Assembly: GCA_002408205.1 (NCBI GenBank)
Contig: DHQY01000014.1
Location: forward strand, 36,573-100,572
From: Bacteroidales bacterium UBA5326
GTDB taxonomy: Bacteria; Bacteroidota; Bacteroidia; Bacteroidales; UBA932
Reading direction: 5' to 3'
Length of the DNA stretch: 64,000 bases
Positions 14,038-23,457 of the stretch are shown in pieces. The stretch's first letter is position 1, and every line of letters starts with the position of its first letter. The notes beneath the pieces were generated by a model. That model saw only the letters and a program-made list of their open reading frames with translations, was not told where the DNA came from and did not search any database. Position numbers and translations under genes: made by a program.

Positions 14038-15897
14038 TCATGTTTCTTCAATTTCTATCCATTGCATCATTTTTTCATCCAAGGCAGCCATCACTTCGCC
14101 TATGCGTACCGAGGCTTTTGTGAGTTCGCCGGCCGGAATGGTGCAGGCAGACAACTGTTCTTCCAGCGCTTTCTTTTCCAGTTCCAGCGCTTCAATATCT
14201 TTTTCCAGCTCTTCTTTGCGTTTTTGCTCTTTATAGGTAAGTTTAGCGGGCTTAACTGTATTACCCGGGACCTGCCTGGTCTTAATTTTCTGTGACTTAG
14301 GTTCGGGTTCAGTGAGCGATTTCATGTACTCGCGGTACTCGCTGCATTTTCCGGTATAATCCTTTATTACGCCATCCCCGGTGAATACAAAAAGATGATC
14401 CACCAGTTTGTCCATAAAGTAACGGTCATGCGAAACAATAAGCAGGCAGCCGGCAAAATCCTGCAGGTAATCCTCCAACACATTCAGTGTCATAATATCC
14501 AGATCGTTCGTTGGCTCGTCCAGAATCAGGAAATTTGGGTTCCTCATGAGGATTGTAAGCAGGTAGAGCCTGCGCTTTTCTCCTCCGCTCAGACGTTCTA
14601 CCTTTACGTAATGCATGGATGGCGGGAAAAGGAAATAATTCAGGAAGGTATTCACCGGAACCTGTTTCCCGTCGGCAAGGGTCACCACCTCGGCAATATC
14701 GTGTACAATATCAAAAACCGTATCCTGCGGATTAAAACTCATTCCTCCCTGCCTGTAATAGCCAAAACGTACGGTTTCCCCCTGCTCAATTTCGCCGCTG
14801 ACGGGAGCCAGCTCTCCGATGATAAGATTCAGGAACGTACTCTTTCCCACCCCGTTCTCACCTACTATGCCCACTTTTTCGTACCTGGAAAAATGGTAAG
14901 TAAAATCCCTGAGCATACAGCGTTCTCCGTAATTATAAGAAAGGTCCCGGCAATTTATGATTTTGGTCCCCAGACGGGATGCTTTTATATTAATGTTTAC
15001 CTTTTTTTCATCAAAAGATACCTGGGTCCGTTCCTTTAATTCATGGAATGCATCTATACGGTACCTGGCCTTTCCGGTACGTGCACACGGCGTGCTGCGG
15101 ATCCATTCCAATTCCCTCCGGAAAAGATTCCGGGCCTTATCGGCACCGGCCAGCATGTTGGCAAGCCTCTCTTCCCTTTTTTCCAGAAATGCCTGGTAAT
15201 TACCTTTATACACATAGAGGTCGCCCCTGTCCAATTCATAAATGGTATTGCATACCCTATCGAGAAAATAGCGGTCGTGCGTGACCATAAAAAGAGTAGA
15301 TCTCGATTTTTTCAAATAATCTTCCAGGAACTCAATGATTTCCATATCCAGATGGTTGGTGGGTTCGTCCAGGATAAGAAAATCGGCATCCTGCAACAGC
15401 AACCCCGCAATAGCCGCTCTTTTTACCTCACCTCCCGATAAATGACCCATCTTCTGCTCCGGATCGTTTAATTTGAGCGAAGTAAGCATTTTCTTTATGC
15501 GTTGTTCAATGTTCCAGCCGTCCAGCCGTTCCATTTCCAAAACGGCTTTCCCGAGCCGTTTTTTGTCACCCGATCCCGATGCGGCTCTGTATTCGGTGAG
15601 AGCTTCAAACACAGGCCGGTTGCGGGTTATAAGCTCTTCCATAAGCGTTTTTTCAGCATCAAAAACAGGATCCTGTTCCAGAAAGGCAATGGATATATCT
15701 TTGAGAAAAAGCACGGATCCCCCGCTATCGGGGGCATCTTTCCCCGCAAGGATATTCAGAAGTGTCGTTTTTCCGCTCCCGTTGGGTGCTATGAGGGCGA
15801 TTTTGTCTCCCTCGTTAATATTGAAACTGATCTGATTGAACAGTATATGATCTCCGTAGGATTTGGAGATATTCCCTACCTGTAAATAACTTGCCAT
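14038..15897 (-). CDS. ABC-F family ATPase, Uup-like
   Basis: The 619-residue protein has two ABC ATPase domains and no membrane segment. Walker A motifs are APNGSGKTT and GENGVGKST; signatures are LSGGEVKRAAI and LSGGEKRRLYL; Walker B stretches end in DEPTNHLD and DEPTNDLD. The linker (FRRELEWIRSTPCARTGKA) and the charged C-terminal coiled coil (about residues 540-605) match the Uup subgroup. ABC-F proteins act on ribosomes, helping stalled or awkward translation. It faces the LuxR-type gene with a 9-base gap. Confidence 0.9.
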   Translation of the reverse strand: MASYLQVGNISKSYGDHILFNQISFNINEGDKIALIAPNGSGKTTLLNILAGKDAPDSGGSVLFLKDISIAFLEQDPVFDAEKTLMEELITRNRPVFEALTEYRAASGSGDKKRLGKAVLEMERLDGWNIEQRIKKMLTSLKLNDPEQKMGHLSGGEVKRAAIAGLLLQDADFLILDEPTNHLDMEIIEFLEDYLKKSRSTLFMVTHDRYFLDRVCNTIYELDRGDLYVYKGNYQAFLEKREERLANMLAGADKARNLFRRELEWIRSTPCARTGKARYRIDAFHELKERTQVSFDEKKVNINIKASRLGTKIINCRDLSYNYGERCMLRDFTYHFSRYEKVGIVGENGVGKSTFLNLIIGELAPVSGEIEQGETVRFGYYRQGGMSFNPQDTVFDIVHDIAEVVTLADGKQVPVNTFLNYFLFPPSMHYVKVERLSGGEKRRLYLLTILMRNPNFLILDEPTNDLDIMTLNVLEDYLQDFAGCLLIVSHDRYFMDKLVDHLFVFTGDGVIKDYTGKCSEYREYMKSLTEPEPKSQKIKTRQVPGNTVKPAKLTYKEQKRKEELEKDIEALELEKKALEEQLSACTIPAGELTKASVRIGEVMAALDEKMMQWIEIEET

Positions 15898-15919
15898 TTT
15901 AATGGGTCTATCGCTCGAA

Positions 15920-15927
15920 CAAAAGTA
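15920..15927 (-). promoter_or_regulatory. -7 box of the ABC-F gene
   Basis: The minus strand reads TACTTTTG, a perfect TAnnTTTG match, 22 bases before the ATG at 15897. On the plus strand nearby, TATCTTTA (15936-15943) is a one-mismatch candidate for the HdeD-like gene. Confidence 0.6.
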
Positions 15928-15962
15928 ATTATTATTATCTTTATTCGCTTAACTGCATTGAA

Positions 15963-16514
15963 ATGAAATCAAAATCGACTGTTCGTAATAACATCTTCCG
16001 GGGTCTTGCCGGAATCGTTATCGGTCTTTTTCTTTTGATCAACCCTCAGGATGGGCTTAATACGATTGTGAGGATACTGGCCTTCATTATCCTCGCGGGA
16101 GGTCTTTTCTCTGTATATACCGGACTGCGCCCGCACGATACCGGAACCAAACGCCTTTTATTGATGTCCGGTTCCATACTCATTATCCTTGGCATACTTA
16201 TGCTGGTACTCCCTTCCGTTTTTTCCGCCATGGGCATGGTCCTAATTGCCTTATTGCTAATTCTTACCACAACGCTGCAAATAGCCGGAGTTTTCCAATT
16301 CAGGAAAGTATACGGCAACACACTTCCCTGGTATAGTTACGCCAGTCCCCTGCTGGTTCTTATTCTGGCCATTGTAGTTATTCTGAATCCTTTCAGGTCG
16401 GCTGTCACGCTAACCCTTTTTACCGGGATTTTCTGTCTGGTTTACGCGGTTACCGAGACTGTCCAGGCTGTTGTTGAATACCGGATCATTAAGAAATCAG
16501 AACAAAATCTGTGA
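15963..16514 (+). CDS. HdeD-family (DUF308) membrane protein
   Basis: The 183-residue protein is almost entirely hydrophobic, with six predicted membrane helices and short charged turns, for example LRPHDTGTKR. This matches the DUF308/HdeD family, whose E. coli member is linked to acid resistance; the molecular role is unknown. The glycerate kinase GTG overlaps its stop codon, so the two are co-translated. It is divergent from the ABC-F gene. Confidence 0.83.
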   Translation: MKSKSTVRNNIFRGLAGIVIGLFLLINPQDGLNTIVRILAFIILAGGLFSVYTGLRPHDTGTKRLLLMSGSILIILGILMLVLPSVFSAMGMVLIALLLILTTTLQIAGVFQFRKVYGNTLPWYSYASPLLVLILAIVVILNPFRSAVTLTLFTGIFCLVYAVTETVQAVVEYRIIKKSEQNL

Positions 16515-17659
16515 TAATAGTTGTTGCCATGAACGCTTTCAAGGGAAGTCTCACTTCTCTTGAAGCCGGTATGGCGGTACGCCGGGGAATTGAAGAGGCG
16601 CTGCCACGGGTCCACCGGATAGAAGTATACCCGATAGCCGACGGCGGAGACGGCACCGTAGCGGCCCTGACAAACGAAAACACAGGCGGCATCCTGCATC
16701 GGGCAGAAGTTCCGGGTCCGTTACTTGACCCGGTGCTGGCATCATACGGCACCCTGGGCCATACCGCTATCATAGAGACGGCTGCGGCAGCAGGTCTTTC
16801 TCTGATCCCCGAGAAGAATCGTAATCCAATGAACACAACCACATTCGGTGTAGGTTGTCTTATTCGTCATGCCCTTTCCGGAGGATACCGCCGGTTTATT
16901 ATCGGACTCGGAGGAAGTTCCACCACGGATGCCGGACTTGGCATGCTTACCGCATTGGGCTGCGTCTTTTCCGGACGCAACAACACTCCGGCAGGCATTA
17001 CCGGGAAAGATCTGATAAAAGTGAGCTCGGTTACTACCCATCATGTGGAACCTCTTCTTTCCGAATGTACGTTCCGGGTGGCATGCGATGTGAATAACCC
17101 GCTGTACGGGCCCCGGGGCGCCGCCTGTGTCTATGGACCTCAAAAAGGAGCCTCAGAAGAGGAAGTCCTCTTTTTGGACCGGGGACTCCGCCATTTTGCG
17201 CGTATTGCCTCGGCTTTCGGCTGCTCCACAAATAAAGCCGATACGGCACATATTCCCGGAGCGGGAGCGGCGGGAGGTCTGGGATACGCTTTCCTGCACT
17301 TTCTGAACGCAAGCCTCCAATCCGGCGTGGACCTGATTATGGAGTCCCTGAACCTGGAAGACGCAATCTGCCGGGCCAGTCTGGTCATAACGGGAGAAGG
17401 AAGAATCGATTCCCAGACTTTTATGGGAAAGGCTCCTGCAGGAATTGCACGTCTGGCAAAAAAACATCATAAAAAGATTATCGCTTTTTGCGGCACCTCC
17501 GATGTTACTCCGGCTGATCAGATGACAGCCTGTTTTGACGATTGTTGTGTGATCACTCCGCCGGGCATGACAACCGGCACCGCCATGCAACACGGAGCAC
17601 TGTTATTGCAGGATGCCGTGAGAAATTATTTTTCGCTTTCCAACAACCTGGACAGGTGA
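16511..17659 (+). CDS. Glycerate kinase (GarK/GlxK type)
   Basis: The 382-residue protein begins IIVVAMNAFKGSLTS, matching the family start (xIVIAPDSFKGSLS). Further motifs are ADGGDGT (about 38-44), LGGSSTTDAGLGM (about 134) and GEGRIDSQTFMGKAP (about 296). The enzyme phosphorylates D-glycerate and feeds it into lower glycolysis. The start is GTG at 16511, fixed by the family N-terminus and overlapping the upstream TGA as GTGA. The 3' end overlaps the facing radical SAM gene by 34 bases. No tartronate or glycerate pathway partner is adjacent. Confidence 0.92.
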   Translation: MIIVVAMNAFKGSLTSLEAGMAVRRGIEEALPRVHRIEVYPIADGGDGTVAALTNENTGGILHRAEVPGPLLDPVLASYGTLGHTAIIETAAAAGLSLIPEKNRNPMNTTTFGVGCLIRHALSGGYRRFIIGLGGSSTTDAGLGMLTALGCVFSGRNNTPAGITGKDLIKVSSVTTHHVEPLLSECTFRVACDVNNPLYGPRGAACVYGPQKGASEEEVLFLDRGLRHFARIASAFGCSTNKADTAHIPGAGAAGGLGYAFLHFLNASLQSGVDLIMESLNLEDAICRASLVITGEGRIDSQTFMGKAPAGIARLAKKHHKKIIAFCGTSDVTPADQMTACFDDCCVITPPGMTTGTAMQHGALLLQDAVRNYFSLSNNLDR

Positions 17660-18681
17660 CAGACTTTAACCTCGGTACGGGTATCCCGCCTGTAATGCAA
17701 CCCATTACCCAGACAATATCTGAAATCTTCACAATTCTGGCACCGTGAGACTTTGAGCCAGTCTCTGTTACGGAACAATATGAACTTGTTTTGCCAGACC
17801 TCATAGAATCCCGATTCGTAAATATTTCCCTGTACAGTTCTTTTATCCATATTCAGGCAGCCGGTAATACCCCCGTCGTTATAGATCGCTCCAATATTAA
17901 CCCCCGACCAGCAGAAGAACGGAGCTTTTCTTACCTTGCCTTCGTATGGGCCTAGATACCCCTCACACCCGAATTGAATATCCGGGATTTTTCCGGCCGT
18001 CCTTCTCTTTGAAGCAATAAAGTCCAGTAATTTTCTAAAACTCAAACCATCCAGATTGTCTGCCGTAAATATCCTCCAGGATTTGACTCCCAGGTCCGAA
18101 AGCCACCGGTATAAGGGTTCCATTTGATGTATGTTCAGTCCGGTTACAAGGGTCAGCACAGTCACCGAAATTCTGTCGCCGGCCAATGCCAGGGAAATAC
18201 ATTGAGAAGCATAACGAAAGTTCGGAATATTATTTCTTGCCCTGTCGTGTGTCGCCTCCATACCGTCAATCCGAACGTACAAGTAGCCCAGACCCACAGC
18301 CGACAATTTGTCCTGAATTATTTGCGAATACAAGGTCCCGTTGGTGACCATACCCCAGGAAATACCTCGTTTTGATATTTCAGACCCAATTTCCGGCAGA
18401 TCGGTTCTGAGTAGCGGTTCACCACCCGCAATGATCACACGCAGTCTGCGGCGATACCTTTTGGGAATAGTATCGAGCGCTTCAAGAAAGTGGGCAGCAG
18501 GCATATCCAGACGATGCTTCTCCTTTCTGCAATAAACAGTATTACCGGGACAATCCAGGTTGCAACGGTTGGTACATTCCCATAACAGATACCTGATCCT
18601 GTGACGTTTGACAATCCTGTTTTTTGAAGCTAAGAATAAAAATCTGCGAAAAAAGTACAGTGGCGCTGGGGAACGGTTCAT
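17626..18681 (-). CDS. Radical SAM/SPASM-like protein with altered cluster motif
   Basis: The 351-residue protein (from ATG 18681) has a radical SAM TIM barrel with GGEPLLRTD (about residue 90) and a SPASM-like C-terminal Cys set: FFCWSG, TGCLNMD, RCQNCEDFRYC. It resembles, from memory, the Bacteroidetes rSAM/lipoprotein family TIGR04133. In that family the N-terminal motif is CxxxCNLxCxxC. Here it reads WECTNRCNLDCPGNTVYC: Cys36, Cys40, Cys44 and Cys51 are present, but the third cluster Cys (position 47) is Asn. Whether Cys51 substitutes or the protein is inactive cannot be told. The 5' neighbours are the FtsX-like permeases, ending 48 bases upstream. Confidence 0.8.
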   Translation of the reverse strand: MNRSPAPLYFFRRFLFLASKNRIVKRHRIRYLLWECTNRCNLDCPGNTVYCRKEKHRLDMPAAHFLEALDTIPKRYRRRLRVIIAGGEPLLRTDLPEIGSEISKRGISWGMVTNGTLYSQIIQDKLSAVGLGYLYVRIDGMEATHDRARNNIPNFRYASQCISLALAGDRISVTVLTLVTGLNIHQMEPLYRWLSDLGVKSWRIFTADNLDGLSFRKLLDFIASKRRTAGKIPDIQFGCEGYLGPYEGKVRKAPFFCWSGVNIGAIYNDGGITGCLNMDKRTVQGNIYESGFYEVWQNKFILFRNRDWLKVSRCQNCEDFRYCLGNGLHYRRDTRTEVKVCHLSRLLESEK

Positions 18682-18729
18682 GATTGGCTTAGATCTGACA
18701 GCCGACGGGCTGTACAAATATAGGTAAAA

Positions 18730-21069
18730 TCAAGATGCGACAATGCTTTCAACAGGATTTTCATTGGCTGCGGACCAATTCCGCAGCGTAACCGTAATTA
18801 CGGTAATGGCAGCAATAAGCACAAAGGCTACAAAAAATATCCACCAATGTATAGGTGTCCTGTAAGCAAAACGCGAAAGCCATTGTGAAACGGCATAATA
18901 AGATATGGGAACGGCCAGCACACAACTCACAATCATAATTTTAATATAGACTCGGTTAAACATCCTGATGATTTCTGTTACTTCTGCGCCGAATATCTTG
19001 CGAATGCCAATTTCTTTTCTGCGATACTGCGTTTCAAACATGACCAGACCGAAAATGCCGGCAACAGATATGATTATGGCCAGAAACCCGAATAACGAGA
19101 TAATACGGTTCATATTGGCTTCTTTTGCATAAAGGACATCCAGCATACGGTCGTAATAATTGATTTCAAAAGGATACGCATTATCCACTTGCTTGAGAAC
19201 CTCATTGATAAACGCCGTAGCTTCTTTCCTGTCTGCTCCCGGAACAAGCCTTATATAGGCAACCGGCAAGCCGTCCGAATAAGGATCACCTACGACGAAT
19301 GCCAGATTGTTGCTGGATTTGCGAAGCGAGAAAAGGTTAATATCCCTGAACACCGCTGCAATATATGATCCTCTTTCATAATTAACGGATTCTCCGGCAT
19401 ATATACCTTCATTCAGAGCAGCTGTCTGATTAAGTAGAAGAATTCCGGCCTGTCCGTTCTCTTCATTTTCGGTCGGATACCTCCCTTCCAGCAGCGGAAT
19501 ATCCAGCACCTGAAGAAAATTCCAGGACACCGAAACGGAACTGAAGTTAAAACGGCCGTCTCTGTATCCTGCACCTTCACTTCTGTATGAATCGCTCGTT
19601 CCGATAGTAGTCATGGCAAAAGCCACGTCCTGAACCATAGCCTTCGATTTTAGTCTGTTAATAAAAAAATCTCTTTTTCCCAAATGGCTTTTGCTCAATT
19701 CAACCACGGCAATATCCCGGGTATTGAAGCCCAGATTGAATTTTCTGAGGTATTTATTCTGCTGCTGCATACAGATGGCTGCAATAATCAGGCAAAAAGA
19801 CACGATATACTGGAACCCGATGAGGACAGTACGCAACTTACGGCCTTTGAGTGAAAGTCCAAAAGAGCCTTTTAACACCAGAGCCGGGGGGAAGGAGGTA
19901 ATATAACAGGCCGGCCATAATCCGGCCACAACACCTGTGGCCAGCGCAATTCCTGCCGTAATAAAGATCACTTTCAAATTATAATTGATACGTATATCGG
20001 CCGAGATAAATGTAAGCATATGCAATTCATCTGCTAAAAAAACCAAAGTCAGCGCTATTAAAAAGGCAAACATACATATGGCTACCGCCTCAAGCAGGTA
20101 ATTAAGACGTAACGAACAGGATGAACTGCCCAAAATCTTTTTTGTGTTTATGCTCTTTATCCTTACGGGTACCATTGCTGTAGCAAAATTGGTGAAATTA
20201 ATGGCGGCAATGATGATTACCAGCATAGCAATTATAAACAACACATTTACCGTGTCCTTGCTGCCTGACTCCCTAAAGTATATATCGGAAAGAAGGGATA
20301 GACTGACTGTCACTTTTTCCTGCCAACCACCTATCTCTGCCACATTATATAATTCGTTGAAATGATCACACACCTCCTGCGCATAACGGGGCGAGTCGAG
20401 TTTCACATAACAAATGAAATTGCATGAGCCAAAATCATTTATCTGGAATGTCGGATCTATTGAAACATATATGAGGTTCGTCAAAAGCGTGTTCTCGGGA
20501 AGGTCTTCATAAACGGCACCTATCGTAAATAATGATTTGCCGCGGCTTTTTCCCCATATGCCTTCTTCGCAGGAAATAATCTCCCCAATGGGGTCAGTTC
20601 TGCCAAAGTACATTTCAGCAATACTTGCCGGGATCATTACCTGATCAGGCGATTCAAGACAATGGGGATTACCGGCCTTGATTTTGAAGCCGAACACATC
20701 GGAGATCTGCGGATAAACCTGCGCTATCTCGGAACGGAATCCCGTCTTCGCATCGTTCTCTTCTACAGTAAAGTACGTTTCCCCAAGAAAAGCCGGGAGC
20801 ACAAGCGTTCCGTAGCTGATCCGTGGGTTAGCGGAAATAAAGGCATCTGCCAACCCCCTGGGCACTATGCTTTGAGTTGTATTTCCTTCGTTTAATAGCA
20901 GTTCCAGTCTGAATATCCGGTCCGACTGCGGGTGAAATTTATCATAATTCAGCTCATAGCTCACTTTCATCATCAGGATGAGAAAAGCAGCAAAAGAGGC
21001 TCCCAGACCAAGCACATTTAGTAAGCCCGATATCCCCTTGTATCCTTTCCAATGTAGTATCCTAAACAT
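18730..21069 (-). CDS. FtsX-like ABC permease, third of three
   Basis: The 779-residue protein has the duplicated MacB_PCD/FtsX layout of large Bacteroidetes permeases. There is an N-terminal helix (about 18-36), a periplasmic domain (40-280), three helices (285-400), a second periplasmic domain and three final helices. YRRKEIGIRKIFGA before the last helices is the expected ATPase coupling motif, and the C-terminus has NENPVES. Related proteins work in lipoprotein release, peptide export or signalling with a separate LolD/MacB-type ATPase. None is encoded nearby. The gap to the second permease is 2 bases, so the message is shared. Confidence 0.86.
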   Translation of the reverse strand: MFRILHWKGYKGISGLLNVLGLGASFAAFLILMMKVSYELNYDKFHPQSDRIFRLELLLNEGNTTQSIVPRGLADAFISANPRISYGTLVLPAFLGETYFTVEENDAKTGFRSEIAQVYPQISDVFGFKIKAGNPHCLESPDQVMIPASIAEMYFGRTDPIGEIISCEEGIWGKSRGKSLFTIGAVYEDLPENTLLTNLIYVSIDPTFQINDFGSCNFICYVKLDSPRYAQEVCDHFNELYNVAEIGGWQEKVTVSLSLLSDIYFRESGSKDTVNVLFIIAMLVIIIAAINFTNFATAMVPVRIKSINTKKILGSSSCSLRLNYLLEAVAICMFAFLIALTLVFLADELHMLTFISADIRINYNLKVIFITAGIALATGVVAGLWPACYITSFPPALVLKGSFGLSLKGRKLRTVLIGFQYIVSFCLIIAAICMQQQNKYLRKFNLGFNTRDIAVVELSKSHLGKRDFFINRLKSKAMVQDVAFAMTTIGTSDSYRSEGAGYRDGRFNFSSVSVSWNFLQVLDIPLLEGRYPTENEENGQAGILLLNQTAALNEGIYAGESVNYERGSYIAAVFRDINLFSLRKSSNNLAFVVGDPYSDGLPVAYIRLVPGADRKEATAFINEVLKQVDNAYPFEINYYDRMLDVLYAKEANMNRIISLFGFLAIIISVAGIFGLVMFETQYRRKEIGIRKIFGAEVTEIIRMFNRVYIKIMIVSCVLAVPISYYAVSQWLSRFAYRTPIHWWIFFVAFVLIAAITVITVTLRNWSAANENPVESIVAS

Positions 21070-21071
21070 AT

Positions 21072-23435
21072 TTATTCATTTCTCAGACAATTCACCGGAT
21101 TTTCATTGGCGGCGCGCCAATTCTGAAAGGTAACCGTCAGCAGGGTAATAAGGCTCACACACAGGAATGCGCAGACAAATACCCACCAGAACATTGGGGT
21201 TTTATAGGCAAATCCAGCCAGCCATCTGTTAATCAGATAATAAGAAAGAGGTATTGTAAGAATGCAACAGATAATTAAAAGCTTAATATACGTCCGGTTA
21301 AATAACACAAGAATATCCCGTATACTTGCCCCGAATACCCTCCTGACTCCAATTTCCTTCCGTTTGTGTCCGCTTTCGAACACAACCAGGCCAAAGACCC
21401 CCACTACCGAGATGAGAATGGCAATAATGCTGAAAAGAGTGATGAGCGAGGACAGGTTTCTTTCTTTAACATAAGCAGCCTGGATATATTCATCAAAATA
21501 CCTTACGTCCTGCTTGTATGAATCAAATTTCTCCTGTGCTTCATGTACATGTCTGATGGCTTTCTCTACATCCGTCCCGGCAGCTATGCGGATGTAAGCG
21601 TTAGGTTGCGTAAAACCCCAATTATTGGTTCCCCAGACATAGAAACACATAGGTTCCACCAGATTACGAAATGTAGAAAACTTAATATCGGGCATAAAAC
21701 CAATAATTTCTCCTTCCTGGCCTAAAGTAGCGCCTAATTCCAGACCATACATCTCTTTGGCCGTCTGATTGAAAATAAAAGCACCCCTTTCCTTCAACGG
21801 ATCGGCCTCGGTAAAGTCTCTGCCTTCAAGCACTTCAATACCAATAGTTTTCAAAAAACCAGGCCGGACAGGTAAACATTTGAAGCTGATATCAGTCCCA
21901 TTAAATTCGCGACCCCATCCCATGTAATCGTCAAAAATGGACAATTCTACATCAGAAAATCCCACTTCCTCAATACCGCCAAAAGACTTCAGTTCATTTA
22001 CAAAAGTCTCCCTGGCATTCAGTATCTTAGAACTGCAAGTAGTCACTATCAACCGGTCTTTGTCGTACCCGAACTGTGAGCGCATCATATAGCGGTTCTG
22101 CAGGTATATGAATGAAGCCCCGATAACAAGCGCTATAGAAGCAATAAATTGAAAACCAAGCAATACACTTCTCATTCTTTTTCCTTTGGGAGAAAGTCCG
22201 AAAGAACCTTTAAGCACTATGGCCGGATTGAACGATGTAATATAAAAGGCAGGATACAGGCCGGCCAGGATTCCGGAAAAAACACTCAACCCTCCGGTAA
22301 ATAACACCAGATTGATATTTTCCCGAATTGAAATGCCGGAAGAAATGAATCTTTCCAGAAAAGTGCCTTTACTTAAAAAAACAATCATAAGGGCCACGGC
22401 AAAAGACAACAACGACATACCTACTGCTTCTGCAATAAGAGCAGCACGAAGGGACCTGTTTGAACTGCCCAGTACTTTTTGCGTATTTATACTTTTTATA
22501 CGCATGGGTGTAAGAGCCGTGCTGAAATTGGTAAAATTAATACCTGCAATAAGAATGATCACAAAAGCAATGGCAATCAGCAGCCATGTAGTGCCTTTTG
22601 AGCCATGTTCTCCTGTATCGTAAGTAACATCATTTGTATAATACAGGTCCGATAGCGGCGTAAATCGGGCCGCTCCGCGGCTGAGCGCTTCTAACATGGC
22701 CTCTCTGGACGGAAAGCCCATACTTTCATGATCTAAATAATCCGTGAAATGGTCCAGCATTATCCCGGCAGAAGAAGGATCGTCAAGGAGATAGTAAATA
22801 TGATAATTCCAGTTACCCCAATTATGAGTATTCTCATCGTCAGGTATCTTATAGTATATGGAATTAGTCAACGCATCGTTTTTGGGAAAATCGCGATAGA
22901 CGCCGCCTACCGTATAGTTTCCGCCTTCAAAAAAGAGTTGTTCCCCAACGGGCGATGTCATAGAAAAATGTGCTTTTGCCAGGGATTCAGGAATAAGGAT
23001 TTTCCCGGGATCGAGAATGGACTGTGCCGTCCCGTCGAGTATTTCAAAATCGAATACTTCCGGAAATTCAGCGGAGATTCTTACCGCATGAAAATAAAAC
23101 TCAGATTCACCTTTGTCATTTTTTACGGTATAACGATGCTTGCCGTCCCAGGGATTAGACAACCCGAACTTCAACACATGCGGAGAATTTTTTGCGATGC
23201 TCTCTGCCATAGGTCTGTTAATAACAGCCTGGAACGTTTTTCCGTCCTGTGCGATTTCAAGTCGCATGATCCGGTCTCTGTTACTGTGCGACGCATTGTA
23301 GTTCATTTCGTATCCTACCTGTATCATGATAAACATGAAAGCGGCAAAAGCCACGCTCAACCCTAAAAGATTCAGTATTGCCGCCATTTTGAACCGGCGG
23401 AGTACGCTTAGAAAATTCCTTATTATAGTTTTCAT
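21072..23435 (-). CDS. FtsX-like ABC permease, second of three
   Basis: The 787-residue protein has the same architecture as its neighbours: N-terminal membrane helix (17-37), large periplasmic MacB-like domain, three helices around 285-400, second periplasmic domain and three C-terminal helices. HKRKEIGVRRVFGA is the coupling motif and NENPVN the conserved tail. It is most similar to the third permease, with shared stretches INTQKVLGSSN / INTKKILGSSS and VLKGSFGLS, which points to tandem duplication. It lies 22 bases after the first permease and 2 bases before the third. Confidence 0.86.
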   Translation of the reverse strand: MKTIIRNFLSVLRRFKMAAILNLLGLSVAFAAFMFIMIQVGYEMNYNASHSNRDRIMRLEIAQDGKTFQAVINRPMAESIAKNSPHVLKFGLSNPWDGKHRYTVKNDKGESEFYFHAVRISAEFPEVFDFEILDGTAQSILDPGKILIPESLAKAHFSMTSPVGEQLFFEGGNYTVGGVYRDFPKNDALTNSIYYKIPDDENTHNWGNWNYHIYYLLDDPSSAGIMLDHFTDYLDHESMGFPSREAMLEALSRGAARFTPLSDLYYTNDVTYDTGEHGSKGTTWLLIAIAFVIILIAGINFTNFSTALTPMRIKSINTQKVLGSSNRSLRAALIAEAVGMSLLSFAVALMIVFLSKGTFLERFISSGISIRENINLVLFTGGLSVFSGILAGLYPAFYITSFNPAIVLKGSFGLSPKGKRMRSVLLGFQFIASIALVIGASFIYLQNRYMMRSQFGYDKDRLIVTTCSSKILNARETFVNELKSFGGIEEVGFSDVELSIFDDYMGWGREFNGTDISFKCLPVRPGFLKTIGIEVLEGRDFTEADPLKERGAFIFNQTAKEMYGLELGATLGQEGEIIGFMPDIKFSTFRNLVEPMCFYVWGTNNWGFTQPNAYIRIAAGTDVEKAIRHVHEAQEKFDSYKQDVRYFDEYIQAAYVKERNLSSLITLFSIIAILISVVGVFGLVVFESGHKRKEIGVRRVFGASIRDILVLFNRTYIKLLIICCILTIPLSYYLINRWLAGFAYKTPMFWWVFVCAFLCVSLITLLTVTFQNWRAANENPVNCLRNE

Positions 23436-23457
23436 ACGTTAATAAAATCGACTTGTG

